Shown here: positions 1 to 11,999 of the stretch, piece after piece
Numbering within the stretch: position 1 is the first letter of the stretch
How the letters are laid out: each line of letters begins with the position of its first letter
From: Ashinkailepas kermadecensis
Taxonomy: Eukaryota > Arthropoda > Thecostraca > Neolepadidae
DNA: 64,000 bases
Direction: 5' to 3'
NCBI GenBank assembly: GCA_034440615.1
Contig: JAOTOM010004127.1
Location: 1 to 64,000, forward strand
The notes under the pieces: generated by a model
The model's database searches: none
What the model was told of the DNA's origin: nothing
What the model saw: the letters and a program-made list of their open reading frames with translations, nothing else
Position numbers and translations under genes: made by a program

Positions 1-1576
1 TGCCTGGCGCAGCCACGATTGCAGCTCGGGCGGGCATGTGGGTTGGGTCCAGGTCAACCGTCCGGCGGCGGTTGACTCGCCATTACCGTCCGGCAGACCG
101 GTGACCTTGGCAGGATCACGCCTGCCGGCCACTGCCGCGGGGGACGCCCGCCGGCTGGGAGTTGGTCGGGTCACGTGGGCGCCGGTCGGCGCTGGACATA
201 CAGGGCTCGACCGGCGGCCGGCTGACGGGGAACGATAATTTGCTCCCGCAGCGGAGTGACTGCGGGGCCTGTCACTCCTCCCTGGAGTGGTCCGCTTGTT
301 GGGAGCCGGAGTGGTTTGTGTGTTGTGAGCCAGGGTGGTTTGTGTCGGTGTGGTCAATGGTGTGAGTTTTTTTGTCAGTGGAGCTAATCCGGGAATCATG
401 TCAGTTTGAATAGAAGTAGAAGTGGTGCTGACGCGAGGGGCGGAGGGAGCGACGGTGGCCGCCTGGGCGTAAGTTTTGGTCGAGGGGGAGGTGGCTTCCA
501 CAGATCTCCGTGCCTGGGGGTAGGACACCCCGGTCGTGACCTTGACGGCGCACACTTCCTTTTCCTTGCGCCAGAATGGGCATTGATTGGAAGTGGTGAG
601 GTGATCAGATGTGTTACAGCTGAGGCAGTGGGCAGGCTCGGAGCAGGTGGAATCAGGATGGTCGACTCTCCGCACTTGAGGCAGCGGGCTGATTGGCGAC
701 AAGTTTTACTGCCATGGCCGAAGCGCTGACAATTAAAACAGCGGAGGGGATTTGGAATAAATACGCGAACTTGGAATCGGATGTAGCCGGCGAGGAGGGT
801 CTTAGGAAGAGTTGTAAAGTTGAAGGTAAGGACAAGGAGGCTTGTATCGCGTTTCTGGCCGTCCTTAAATGAGGTAATGCGGTGGACGTGGGTCACCCCC
901 TCCGGCCTGAGCTCCGTCTGGATATCCGCTTCTGACATGAAGCGGAGCTCCGGCGCGAAGATGGTACCCTTGGTGGAAGTTACGGTTGGAAGTGGAGTGA
1001 AATGGTGACGGATTTACCACAAAATGTGGTGGTACGAAGGAGGGCTTTGGTCTGGGCTCGGGTTTGGGTTTTGATGACAAGGGTTCCGTTGGCAGGGGCT
1101 TCGATGTCAGGATTGGTTAAGGAGCAGATGGAGAGGAGTTGCTTAGTCGGCCAGAAAACGTTAATTCGGCGGAAGGAAACGGACTCCTCGACAGGCTTCA
1201 CTACTATAAAGGAGCCAGCACTGTCGAGGTAGGGTTCGATGGGTTCAGGTTGGCAGGGAGTGATCTGGTTCGGGCGTGGGTCAGCGGCGTGGAGCGTAAT
1301 AGTATGATCTGGATTGCGAGACTGGTTCGTGATCTTGGAATGAGCAGGGGTCGGCGAGGCGCAAAGGGCTTCATCGAGCGCATCAAGCGCAAAGGCCATG
1401 GCGTCATCGAGTGGAATCGTCCGGCGTGATTCATCAATGGTCGTATTCAGTGAGGGAACATCAGAGGCCAAGTCCGTGTTCGTGCGATGGTCGTCGGGTG
1501 TGGTCAGAGGAGGAAATTCCGATTCAGAGTCCTGTGGCGAGCTGGGGTCGGTACCGTTTTTCCTCTTTTTTCCCAT
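1..1576 (-). pseudogene. LINE ORF1 (gag-like nucleic-acid-binding protein), frameshifted, 3' end beyond window
   Basis: The likely start is the ATG at 1576-1574 (MGKKRKNG), opening a basic, Ser/Pro/Asp-rich N-terminal region that stays open to a TAA at about 982-980. Coding continues in a second frame from about 1010 to 670. That frame carries the conserved segment leading into PNPLRCFNCQRFGHGSKTC, a CX2CX4HX4C knuckle at about 760-705. A third frame starts near 668 and stays open to base 1 (about 222 codons). It supplies the end of a second knuckle and a third one (CX2CX4HX6C), followed by a Thr/Pro/Ser-rich tail. Two single-base shifts therefore interrupt one otherwise continuous ORF1 of at least 525 codons. 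Family knowledge: such proteins bind element RNA in the transposition particle. Three knuckles in a row are typical of Jockey/X-element ORF1. The frameshifts suggest a pseudogene; sequencing error is the alternative. Confidence 0.78.
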
Positions 1577-1661
1577 CACGGGAAAAACCCTACCGAGCGA
1601 AATATAAATAAACACGCAGAACAAAGGGAACGGAAATACGGCGACGAAAAAACCAGGCGGG

Positions 1662-1722
1662 GCGACGGGTGTCACCCCACTGAGAAACGAAAATACGAAA
1701 GGAGCGACGGGTGTCACCCCAC
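1662..1722 (-). repeat. Duplicated 19-bp motif in the retroelement leader
   Basis: GCGACGGGTGTCACCCCAC (plus strand) occurs at 1662-1680 and exactly again at 1704-1722, a 42-bp period just upstream of the ORF1 start. Tandem modules in the 5' UTR often carry promoter activity in LINEs. That role is inferred here, not shown. Confidence 0.7.
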
Positions 1723-1740
1723 GAAAATGAAAAATAAACT

Positions 1741-2386
1741 GCAGTAACCAGCAGTCAGTCTGGCCAAAACTGGCGCGGCGGAGTAATCAGTAGGCTCTGG
1801 CAATGTGGAACCTGATAGCACTGAATATTCCATGGTTTTCGAGTCATGCAACCCATGCGTTATATAGGTGAAACACAATCAGGAGGGGATGGCTTCTCCG
1901 AAGCTTCATTGTGGAACTTATCATACATGATTAAGATATTGGCGTTACAACTTGTCACGCTAAGCCCGGGTCCTGTTCCTCAAGGTCGTAATATATGACA
2001 GGTCGTCACAACTTCAGGCGCACGGTTTCGGTTCATGCAATAGGTCTGTTTCATGAAAACCAACTTGCGGTTCCGGAAATCCCCTCACCGCGTGACTAAC
2101 TGTAAAAAGGTATGTCCATGATTTATATGTATGAGACGGGCCCACGCAAGTTGCGAAAAAAACACATCATTCTATGTCAGTCATACGCAGATATCTTCGT
2201 GGGACAAAGTCCAGGAGCTTATCCTATCCTGTAACCTAACCGACGATCTAAATTTAGCTTATAATAATTGTTGTTACTACGTCCAGAGAACTGATTCTAT
2301 CTTTTACCATATCATGAATCCCAATCATATCCGGCATCGTATGTCTTTTATCTTACCCTGTATCCTACTATGTATCCTCTCTGCAC
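1741..2386. other. No feature recognised between the retroelement and the MITE
   Basis: Moderately AT-rich sequence without tandem repeats or conserved coding blocks. A short open frame on the plus strand continues into the MITE and resembles no family I know. Confidence 0.5.
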
Positions 2387-2620
2387 CAGAGGCGGATACA
2401 GGGAGAAGGTGCACTGGTGAAGTGTGCTCCCCACATGGAAGTCGCCCCTCTTACCGGGAAAGGTACCCCTCTGGGAAGCTCGAGTGCACTCTTCCCCCTC
2501 TTAACGAATTTTCAACCTTAGACTCCCCTCCAAGGTCTCTCCGCAGTGGTGTCTTTCCGAAGAAATGGCGCCCCTCAAAACCAGTGCCCCTGCTGTAGAA
2601 AAATACTGGGTTCGCCCCAG
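2387..2620. mobile_element. hAT-type MITE (copy 1, 234 bp)
   Basis: The left end reads CAGAGGCGGATACAGGG. The reverse complement of the right end reads CTGGGGCGAACCCAG, matching the CAGGGGCGGATCCAGG-type terminus seen in two further elements at 9173-9509 and 53438-53679. Flanking 8-bp direct repeats are CTCTGCAC (2379-2386) and CTCTGCAT (2621-2628), 7 of 8 identical. An 8-bp target-site duplication is diagnostic of the hAT superfamily. There is no transposase inside, so it is a non-autonomous miniature element. The termini are diverged, indicating an old insertion. Confidence 0.72.
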
Positions 2621-2628
2621 CTCTGCAT

Positions 2629-2974
2629 CCAAGATCCTGCATGAGGCATCCCCTATGGTCCCACTGTGTCTTGAAGGACGATTACGTGAAGAATGCACTG
2701 ATTGCACAGACGAGCGTCGAGCGACCATCCCGACCTTGACTACTACACTGCGCAACTGGTGCTGCCCATCGTCCACGTCAGCGTATTTTCTCACTCGCTG
2801 TCGGGCTCCGGTGGCGTCACAACGCCTTCAAGCACCCCCGCCGGCGTCGTGCCCGGCCGTCCTAGGTAGAGTACCTTCTTGGTCGCTGTCGCGGCTGATG
2901 CTATTGGCACCGTCAGCAGCGCCGACCAATCAGGGCCAAGCTGAGGCGGCGCGGTCGGGGCGGTCATGGTAGCC
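2629..2974. other. No feature recognised right of the first MITE
   Basis: GC-balanced sequence. Short open frames on both strands show no recognisable domain. Confidence 0.4.
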
Positions 2975-3215
2975 GCTGATGTGCGGTTGTTGGTGGCCAG
3001 TGGTGACGGTTGTGTGATGGCGGATGGTTGGTGGTGCCCGCTGATTGGTGGTGGCGGTTGGCTGGTATCGATGGTTGTTTGGCGGTGACAGCTGATTTAC
3101 GGTTGGCTGACGGTGGTGGCTGATTCCTGAGAGGTGGCTGATTGGCGGCTGGTTGGAGGTGGCCGGTGGTTAGCGGTAGTGGTTGGTTGATGGCAGCCGC
3201 TAGTTTACGATGGTT
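2975..3215. repeat. Degenerate G/T-rich simple tandem region
   Basis: Repeated GGTGGCTGATTGGCGG-like and GGTTGGTTGATGG-like segments without a fixed period. The antisense open frame rich in Asn, Gln and Pro arises from this composition and is not taken as a gene. Confidence 0.5.
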
Positions 3216-4010
3216 GCAACAACTATCGGAATGAGGTTCCAGTTTCCGCTCACCGGGCAGTGCCAGATGCTCCTGTTCACCGACACCCGAGGTAGGCTCT
3301 CGTATACATTGCAGAGGCTGCTTACGAGTAGGATAATGGAAGCTCCGACTCGCAGAGCAGGTAGAGTCACCGCTCACAGCCAGAGTAGCTCCTGTCAGCA
3401 GGCTTCATATGGCCTCCATTCACATCCCTACAGCAGCTGCCGTACCTTGTGGTCGCGACCTCTGTCGGTGCATAGGGTGCAGAGTCGTGTCGAGGCCAGT
3501 AGGACGTTCCACTGTGTCGCATATCAACCTGTTGGCGCCAGAAGTTCGCGCCCTCGCCGTATATCAGCCTTATCCGACCGAAGGCTCAAGATTGCTTGCA
3601 GGAATCGTTTGTCGGTGGAGGATTGCCATCAGAGTTGGTGTTGCAAATTACGCTCTTTAATGCAAGTTGAGAGGAGATTGGTGTTGTCAGGTAAGACACA
3701 GTAATGTGAACTGAGAAGAAGCTGGCGTTCCCACCACTCTTCTCCTAATCTTACAGCAGGAATAACTGTTACGCTGCATCCTCCACGTATGTCTCCACGA
3801 AGAGAATGCCTTCCAGTGGTGCGTGTCTGAGAGATAGGTTTTTGTGATACGAATGTCCTAGCTGGCAGTTCCGAGAATGTTAAAGTCGGAGCAACTCATT
3901 TGATCTGTGCCACAAGGTGCAAATCCGTGGAAAATCAGCGGATGTGTCGAATACGTTGCCATAATTGATGCGACCAATCGGTAGCTCCCATGACGGGTGT
4001 TTATTTTAGA
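3216..4010. other. No feature recognised upstream of the microsatellite
   Basis: Single-copy-looking sequence. An open frame at 3210-3704 (plus) has no recognisable domain. Confidence 0.4.
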
Positions 4011-5077
<1,067 letters not shown>

Positions 5078-6810
5078 TATAGAACTTGGAAGGATGGAGA
5101 GGCTATAGAGTGGAAGGATGGACGAGCTGAAAAGTCGAGGGCAGCGTGAAACAATGCGTACTTTATATGTAGCACATCAAACAAAGGGCAGGTGGAGGGA
5201 ATAGGTAGAATATAAAATAGGCTCAGAGAGCGTTTGCCTGTTAAAGCTGGACAGGCCTTTGACTATCAGCAATGTCCCATGTTTACTTTAAGATGTGCAA
5301 CACAACACACAGATCAAACGCACTGTGAAGAAGAATGAGGTTATTCTTGTGTCCAGGGCGAGGTTATATTAACGAATAGTGCTCATAAATTATTGCAGCT
5401 GTCAGCTCGTTAATATTACCTGCTCACAGGGCTGGCAAGAAATTGGCTGAAGTTATTCTGGTCGTTGCAATAGCTACAACTAGCTTAACCTATTAAAACG
5501 AGATTAAGATGGTCAAAGCTATCCTTAATAGGCAAACTTTGGCCAAGTCCTTAATAAGCAAACTTTTGAGAAATGTTGCTTGTTGGATTTGTTAGCTGAA
5601 TTATGCAGACCGCCTAAATAGCTTTAAATATTCCGAATAGCTACGCATGATGCTACTTCACCCGCAACCCTCAATGCATGTTTTCAGAGTTTTCCGATAA
5701 TTCCATATAGCGCTTTTGATAATATTGGCGTTTCCCAGGTGACGATTCTCTAATTCTGAACTAAGGCCTCATGCTATGTGTTCAAATTGTTGAGGGTGGT
5801 CCAGTAAATCTAAATCATAATTGCCCCCATAAGCCTCCCGCAATTGGCTTGTGATCAAGTTAGAAATTATTGGCGGTGTACAAGTAAATCGAAATGGTAC
5901 TCAAGTGCTGTTTCCCAACATTATAAATAAATTAAAACCACGATATTGTCCGGTCAGGAGCACGTATGGGCACGGAATTTCCAACCCAGGTAGTTAACTA
6001 GCATGGCAAAGAGACAAACATGTTCCGAACTGGGACGTTAACCTCTGCAACCCGTGGTGAACCGTTGTAACTTTTGGGTGGATGTTATTTTGGCGTTAGT
6101 AATTTCCATATTTTACTTAATTCTGATTAATTGCTTACAATGGTGAACTTGAAGTAAACAAAAATATTCGTGTTCAAGTGCCATATGCTCATTTATTTTC
6201 AGCGAATATTGGCATTACGACGCCATATGTGAAATGACTATCTTGCATGTTCGTTGCATGTGCTAAGTGTGTGGCAAAGCTACCGGGCCGGCTGAATCCA
6301 AAATAAATACACAATTTCTACCAGGTGCGCAAACACAAGACATAGCCTTAGGGTAGTAGCTGGAGTGCACGCCGGTAACGAGACAGAGCAATAGAGCAAG
6401 GAATTCGTCATTGGAAGTTCACACATAATAGATAGTTACCATGTGTACCAAGTATGTAATGTATCATTTGCCATGGTATTTGTGCATATGTGTTATTATT
6501 GTTGGTACAAATCTTTCCTGTATATTTTTAACCTGCAACTTTTGCACATTAATCTGCACTGAATTATAAAATAATCCGAATCATTTTTTTTCTCAGATAT
6601 TGTGTCGAGATGACCATGACACTTCTCACCATCAACAATGTAATTCCCTTTTCAATAATTCCATCCCTGAAGCCGCCCTGATCATATCGCAGTAGCTGCG
6701 CCATACAGTAAACACATTTCAGCCTGAACGGTGGTTGTGGTCGGCCACGCTGCTTATACCGCAGCAGTTGAGAGCCAGAAGGGCGTGTGACCGTGGTCAG
6801 CCATGCTCAC
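5078..6810. other. Presumed intron sequence 3' of the 83-bp receptor exon
   Basis: AT-rich, mostly single-copy sequence immediately downstream (in gene direction) of the exon at 6811-6893. I looked on the minus strand for the next expected receptor exons (the segment after the Cys-loop and M1-M2) and did not find them. They presumably lie left of the window. Confidence 0.5.
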
Positions 6811-6893
6811 AGGATTCGATGTCGAGTTGGCAGAGCTGTCGGTCCATCGGGAAATACTGTAGACTCATCGGACACGAGGCGGTGATAGTCAAC
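6811..6893 (-). CDS. Rdl: RDL-type GABA-gated chloride channel subunit, Cys-loop exon (83 bp)
   Basis: This exon carries the signature disulphide loop of pentameric ligand-gated channels. On the minus strand a polypyrimidine tract and CAG acceptor (AG at 6895-6894) precede it, and a GTGAGC donor (6810-6805) follows. The reading G|TTG ACT... gives [21 protein letters not shown], then QLDIES: two cysteines exactly 13 residues apart around the conserved FPMD turn. It enters with one base, completing the Arg codon left open by the exon at 34093-34319, and leaves in phase 1. The length equals the classic 83-bp exon of vertebrate GABA-A receptor genes. The Cys-loop couples agonist binding in the extracellular domain to the membrane pore. 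Wording closest to RDL rather than the GRD or LCCH3 subunits supports the symbol. The exon has no stop or shift. Confidence 0.93.
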
Positions 6894-6919
6894 CTGAAAC
6901 AGAGGCGGCGTGTTAGCCC

Positions 6920-9172
6920 GCCTAGTCGTCAGGCGGGCTGACAGTGCTTGATCCCACCAAATCGAGCCCTGTCACAGCACGATGATAATGACGACTTTGA
7001 TGATGACAACCATATTGTCGGGCCATAGTTGCTGGTTGCGTCCACTGGTAATCATCAACGTCAAAACACGATGTTATCAAACCGCATTTTTTAATCTTTA
7101 CGCTGGCATGACTATTTATTCTATTTCTTGGAATATTTCGGCCTTTGGAAGGGATTGCATTACACATTCAGTATTTTCGAGAGTCCTTTTAATTCGAAAC
7201 ATGATGCTAGTTACAATGAGGCCCATGAGGATTGAGATATTTTGTGAGCAATTCGGAAGACCTCTCGTCAACTACCATGAAAACTAAACTTGAACCACCT
7301 ATTAAATAGCATCTTGCAGGCCAGTCAGCCTGAGGATGACGATTTTGAGAGACTTGTAACTTTTCAAAAACACACCTAATGCTCATGGAATATGTACGGT
7401 CAGCATTACTACATTCTCTAAATTTGCTAGAAATTGTTGTTGTAAGTTGCTGGATTGCTTAATGAAATTATTTCATGTTCTGATAGTCGCACGTGCAGAG
7501 GGTTGAAACCCTTACACGTAAGAATTTGTGGTGATCGCGAAACCAAGCCGCGGTAACACGCACCATCGCTTGCCTTAGCTGATGGATGGGGCATCCTGCA
7601 ACGAACTCATGGTGAACAAGTTGAAGATGTCCCAGCAGGCCATGGACCATCAGGTCCCAACGTCCTAAGTGGGAACATGTCAGGCCATTTCTTCGTCGAA
7701 GTTGCAAATTATCGATGATTTATCTTACTTATTGGACACATCACGAATGATCGTAGTAGTATGGTGATGGATAACCAAAATACCCTGTCACTGGGTATTT
7801 TACCACTGTCATTGTATTATTTTCATTATCAAAGGTCACTAACCTTTCCAAGTTCATCCAAGGTCAGTGGCCTAACTTTATCTCAGAAATCCTTTCCTGG
7901 TTAGGAGTCACTCCGTGGTCAATTGACCTGCTAAAACTGAACTTGGCATCTAACCTGCTCCATTATTTTGGATATTTTTCAAATGAGGCCAACACCTCGA
8001 CCTCAGCTGACCTCTTACCTATGAGTCGAAATACAACGAGCCGCACATGGATATTGTCACAAGATACCGCGAAACATCATAGCGAACATTTCAAGCATAT
8101 GTCTGTTGTTGTTTTCGCACAGGCAACGAGTCAAGGTGAAACATTTCGATCTTTGCGAACATTTGACCTATAAAGTGACCTGAAGGTCATCCAGTGGTCC
8201 AAGGTGCAAATATCGGGCATCAATCGCAAAATCCTGTGATGTGCAACACGCTGTTTCTGTCGCATGTCGTTTGAAAATCCGTCTGGAAATCTCTCTCCGT
8301 TTGGAAATGATAGGAAGGCCGTAACAATCCTTCCCCCGCCCCTCCCCCACCCCACCCCCACCCCTGCAGTGGAGCAAGGTGGTGAAATGTCGTGCACGAG
8401 CCAGAATTACTTCACCAGGTCTATCTACTTCTATGCCTGATCCATCTACTACCCTCACTCCCGTATTTTATTAGGACTGGTTATATTTTTAAGTTTTAGC
8501 ACCTACCCGGTGAGATTATTGAACATGACAGTTCTAGCAGCAGAAACATGAACATTGGGCTTAGTGTTTCATTGTTTTACCTCAATGCCATAATTATTTC
8601 TGTCATTGGATTTGAATTTAAATGTTGGACGACATTTAAAGGTAAGAAGAAGCGCTCCGACATACGCTCGTATTTGTAGATACGTAAATTCTAGGCCTGG
8701 CTTGTGATCTACCCGAGAAAACCTCTTGCTATTTTATTGATTTCCTGATTTAATTAACCTTAAACTACTGACGTGTTGTGAGTATTCGTCATGACTTTAA
8801 TTAGTTCGCAGTACTTTCAGCCGCTATTTCTGTCCTTAACTGCCAGTATTCTCCGAAGCACAGTTGTGGAGAACAATGCAGGCACATCTGAGACCTTCGG
8901 ATTTTCAGGCTGTCAGCTCTAATCACCACATTTAGCTGACGCTCCTAAAGTCCGCCTCCTGGGCTTTCAATGACTATTTTCCACCGACTTGAGCCGGCGT
9001 CCCGTCTCCATGACCAAGTCGTCACGATTGCACTGGATTGCAGTCTTCCAAAAGTCCATTGTGTTGTCATCTCGCTATATCAACAAACAAATCATAATAT
9101 CACGAGTTCACAGATGACCCATTGTAATTTCATCTGTCCACAACCCCGCCGAATGACAGATCTCATTGAACC
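6920..9172. other. Single-copy-looking intron stretch
   Basis: AT-balanced sequence with no tandem array. A pyrimidine-rich CCCCACCC patch lies near 8330-8370. Short open frames are unremarkable. Confidence 0.4.
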
Positions 9173-9509
9173 CAGGGGCAGATCCAGGCATTGTCATGAG
9201 GGCGGGACTTGTCTGAAGGGACGCAGCTGCGAAAGCACCTGAAGGGCGCCTTCAGTCGAAAATCCGCGGAGGGAGGGGGTGCACTCCAGCACACTGCACG
9301 ATCACCTTTACCTCACAGAAGGGCGCCTTTTCCTTCCAGGGGTCCGACTATTCCATTCCAAGGGGCGTCTCTGGCTGAAACATCCAAGGGGGAGTGAGGG
9401 CGTGGGCAATATAACCTTCCCGGATGGGTGCCTTTTTTTCAGGCCGAAAGGGCGCCACCTTCCATGGGAGAACATTCCCCCAGTTCCTCCTCTCCTGCAT
9501 CCGCCCCTG
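9173..9509. mobile_element. hAT-type MITE (copy 2, 337 bp)
   Basis: Terminal inverted repeats are CAGGGGCAGATCCAGG at the left and, as reverse complement of the right end, CAGGGGCGGATGCAGG. The flanking 8-bp direct repeats are ATTGAACC (9165-9172) and AGTGAACC (9510-9517), 7 of 8 identical. The interior is rich in GGGCGCC/GGCGCCC blocks and has no transposase. This is the clearest of the three copies. Confidence 0.85.
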
Positions 9510-9769
9510 AGTGAACCACTATCTTACCCAACCGCAATCCCACCAAAACCACAATTCCCCATCAGCAACACCACGGCGGCGTTGGCAGCCCACGTAAGTG
9601 GGCGCCAGCTTTTGCGTGTAAGCGGCCAGCTGGCTAGCATAAATCACCGAATCGGCCTCACAAGTCGTCCGCCTGCGGACTGCACACAGCCTCAACACGT
9701 GAGCCGCTCGCTGCCAGCCACTTCCGATGATTGCAGCCGGTGTCGCCGGCAGCCGCGAGCACCGCTCGA

Positions 9770-9995
9770 TGACCGCGTTCTCGGGGCGCTTTCGGAGCGC
9801 TCTAGACGCATTTTCGGCGCGCTCTCGGCGTCCTCCCGGCGCCCTCTCGGCGCCCTCTCGACGCATTCTCACCGCTCTCTTGACGAGCTCTCGTCCTCGG
9901 CGCGCTTCCGGCGCCCCCTCGATGCGCTCTCACCGCGCTCTCACCTCGCTCTCGGCGCTCTCTCGGCGCGCGTTTCCGGCGCGCCTGGTAGAGCC
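9770..9995. repeat. Diverged GGCGC/CTCTC-rich short repeat
   Basis: Loose repetition of GGCGCCCTCTCGACGC-like and CGCTCTC segments, about 12-24 bp each. On the plus strand it reads as a GALS/RRPL-like pattern within a 346-codon open frame (9279-10319). That frame starts inside the MITE and is best explained by composition. Confidence 0.6.
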
Positions 9996-10184
9996 GATGG
10001 GGATATCGCCAGGGCGGAGGTGGAGCAGCTGGCGCGCTACGCGCCGAGACTGGCTATGGCGATGAGCGGCGCGCCGCCGCGGCACGTCCTGGCGGCTTAT
10101 CGGACCAGCGGCGACCCACGCGGCGAGCAGCTCGTTACGCTCCGTCGTTCCGGGACATTTCGGTGGAGATACCCGCCGTGGTGG

Positions 10185-10365
10185 TTATCTCGGGATCAGT
10201 CGGCGAACACCCCGGCTACTCGGGATCAGTCGGTGGATGCCCCGGCTACTCGGGATCAATTGGTGAATGCTCCGGCTACATTGGATCAGTCGATGAATTC
10301 CCCGGCTACTCGGGATTAGTCGATAAATTTCCCGGCTACTTGGGTTCAGTCGGTGAATATTATTT
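10185..10365. repeat. 30-bp tandem repeat, about 6 copies
   Basis: Units begin CTCGGGATCAGTCGGTG and end CCCCGGCTA. The period is 30 bp, so the frame is kept from unit to unit until a TAG in the fifth copy. Confidence 0.85.
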
Positions 10366-10439
10366 GTGGCGGTATTTGTGGCGGTATTGGTTATTACTTT
10401 GTGGTGGGTTGGTGGATGAACCGAGTTGGTTGTGGTGGG

Positions 10440-11725
10440 TTGGTAGGTAAGCCTGCTGAGGACGGTGTGGTGGGTTGGTAGGTAAGACAGCTAAGGACGG
10501 TGTGGTGGGCTGGAAGGTAAGACAGCTAAGGACGGTGTGGTGGGCTGGAAGGTAAGCCTGCCGAGGACGTTGTGGTGGGTTGGTAGGTAAGCCTGCTGAG
10601 GACGGTGTGGTGGGTTGGTAGGTAAGACAGCTAAGGACGGTGTGGTGGGCTGGAAGGTAAGCCTGCCGAGGACGTTGTGGTGGGTTGGTAGGTAAGCCTG
10701 CTGAGGACGGTGTGGTGGGTTGGTAGGTAAGACAGCTAAGGACGGTGTGGTGGGTTGGTAGGTAAGCCTGCTGAGGACGGTGTGGTGGGCTGGTAGGTAA
10801 GCCTGCTGAGGACGGTGTGGTTGGTTGGTAGGTAAGACAGCTAAGGACGGTGTGGTGGTCTGGAAGGTAAACCTGCTGAGGACGGTGTGGTGGGTTGGTA
10901 GGTAAGCCTGCTGAGGACGGTGTGGTGGGTTGGTAGGTAAGACTGCTGAGGACGGTGTGGTGGGTTGGTAGGTAAGACAGCTAAGGACGGTGTGGTGGGC
11001 TGGAAGGTAAGACAGCTAAGGACGGTGTGGTGGGCTGGAAGGTAAGCCTGCCGAGGACGTTGTGGTGGGTTGGTAGGTAAGCCTGCTGAGGACGGTGTGG
11101 TGGGTTGGTAGGTAAGACAGCTAAGGACGGTGTGGTGGGCTGGAAGGTAAGCCTGCCGAGGACGTTGTGGTGGGTTGGTAGGTAAGTTTGCTGAGGACGG
11201 TGTGGTGGGTTGGTAGGCAAGCCTGCTAAGGACGGTGTGGTGGGTTAGTAGGCAAGCCTGCTGAGGACGGTGTGCTGGGTTGGTAGGTAAGCCTGCTGAG
11301 GACGGTGTGGTGGGTTGGTAGGTAAGACAGCTAAGGACGGTGTGGTGGTCTGGAAGGTAAGCCTGCTGAGGACGGTGTGGTGGGTTGGTAGGTAAGCCTG
11401 CTGAGGACGGTGTGGTTGGCTGGAAGGTAAGCCTGCTGAGGACGGTGTGGTGGGTTGGTAGGTAAGCCTGCTGAGGGTGGTGTGGTGGGTTGGTAGGTAA
11501 GCCTGCTGAGGGCGGTGTGGTGGGTTGGTAGGTAAGCCTGCTGAGGACGATGTGGTGGGTTGATAGGTAAGTCTACTGAGGGTGGTGTGGTGGGTTGGTA
11601 GGTAAGCCTGCTGAGGATGGTGTGATGGGTTGGTAGGTAAGCCTGTTGAGGACGGTGTGGTGGGCTGGTAGGTAAGCCTGCTAAGGGCGGTCTCGTGGGA
11701 TGGTAGGTAAGCCTGCTGCAGCGGT
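10440..11725. repeat. 35-bp minisatellite with higher-order structure, about 36 copies
   Basis: The core is GGTTGGTAGGTAAGCCTGCT followed by GAGGACGGTGTGGTG, with a strict 35-bp period. Variant units (GACAGCTAAG, GCCTGCCGAG with GACGTT, GGCTGGAAGG) recur in the same order. The block near 10476-10700 is repeated near 10966-11190, offset 490 bp (14 units). Copies become more diverged after 11460. Confidence 0.95.
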
Positions 11726-11990
11726 TGTTGTGGTATGTTAGGTTGGTAGGTGAGCCGGATGAGGTGGTTTTGATGGGATTGTTGTAGCTGTGGCGGATTT
11801 GTAGGCGATCCTGCCGTGGCAGTTGTGGCGGGTTGGCAGGTCAGCCCTCCGAGAAGGGTGTGCTGGATTGGCAGATGAGCCCAATGCGGCAGTTGTGGTG
11901 GATTACATCAGGAAATGCCTCGAACCGATGGCTCCCCGTTGCTCAATGATCCGGTGTGGGTTGTGATCTGCCGTCTGATGAGCTCTTTTG
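11726..11990. repeat. Decayed right margin of the minisatellite
   Basis: Degenerate TGTGGCGGGTTGGCAGGT-like units without a fixed period, bridging to the next array. Confidence 0.45.
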
Positions 11991-11999
11991 CGTGATTGC

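Larger units (their letters stand above)
1..1740 (-). mobile_element. 5' part of a non-LTR (LINE, Jockey/X-element-like) retrotransposon
   Basis: The minus strand reads from a short leader (about 1740 to 1577) into an ORF1 whose zinc knuckles are typical of Jockey-superfamily LINEs. The element runs off the left edge of the window, so ORF2 (endonuclease and reverse transcriptase) and the 3' end are not seen. The leader holds two copies of a 19-bp sequence (1662-1680 and 1704-1722). The 5' boundary near 1740 is approximate and no target-site duplication could be assigned. The coding part is GC-rich compared with the sequence that follows it. The two frameshifts in ORF1 argue for a dead copy, unless they are assembly errors. 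Confidence 0.75.

Noticed and set aside
9279..10319. 346-codon plus-strand open frame
   Set aside because: Starts inside a MITE, crosses a GC-rich simple repeat and ends in a 30-bp tandem repeat. No domain recognised.
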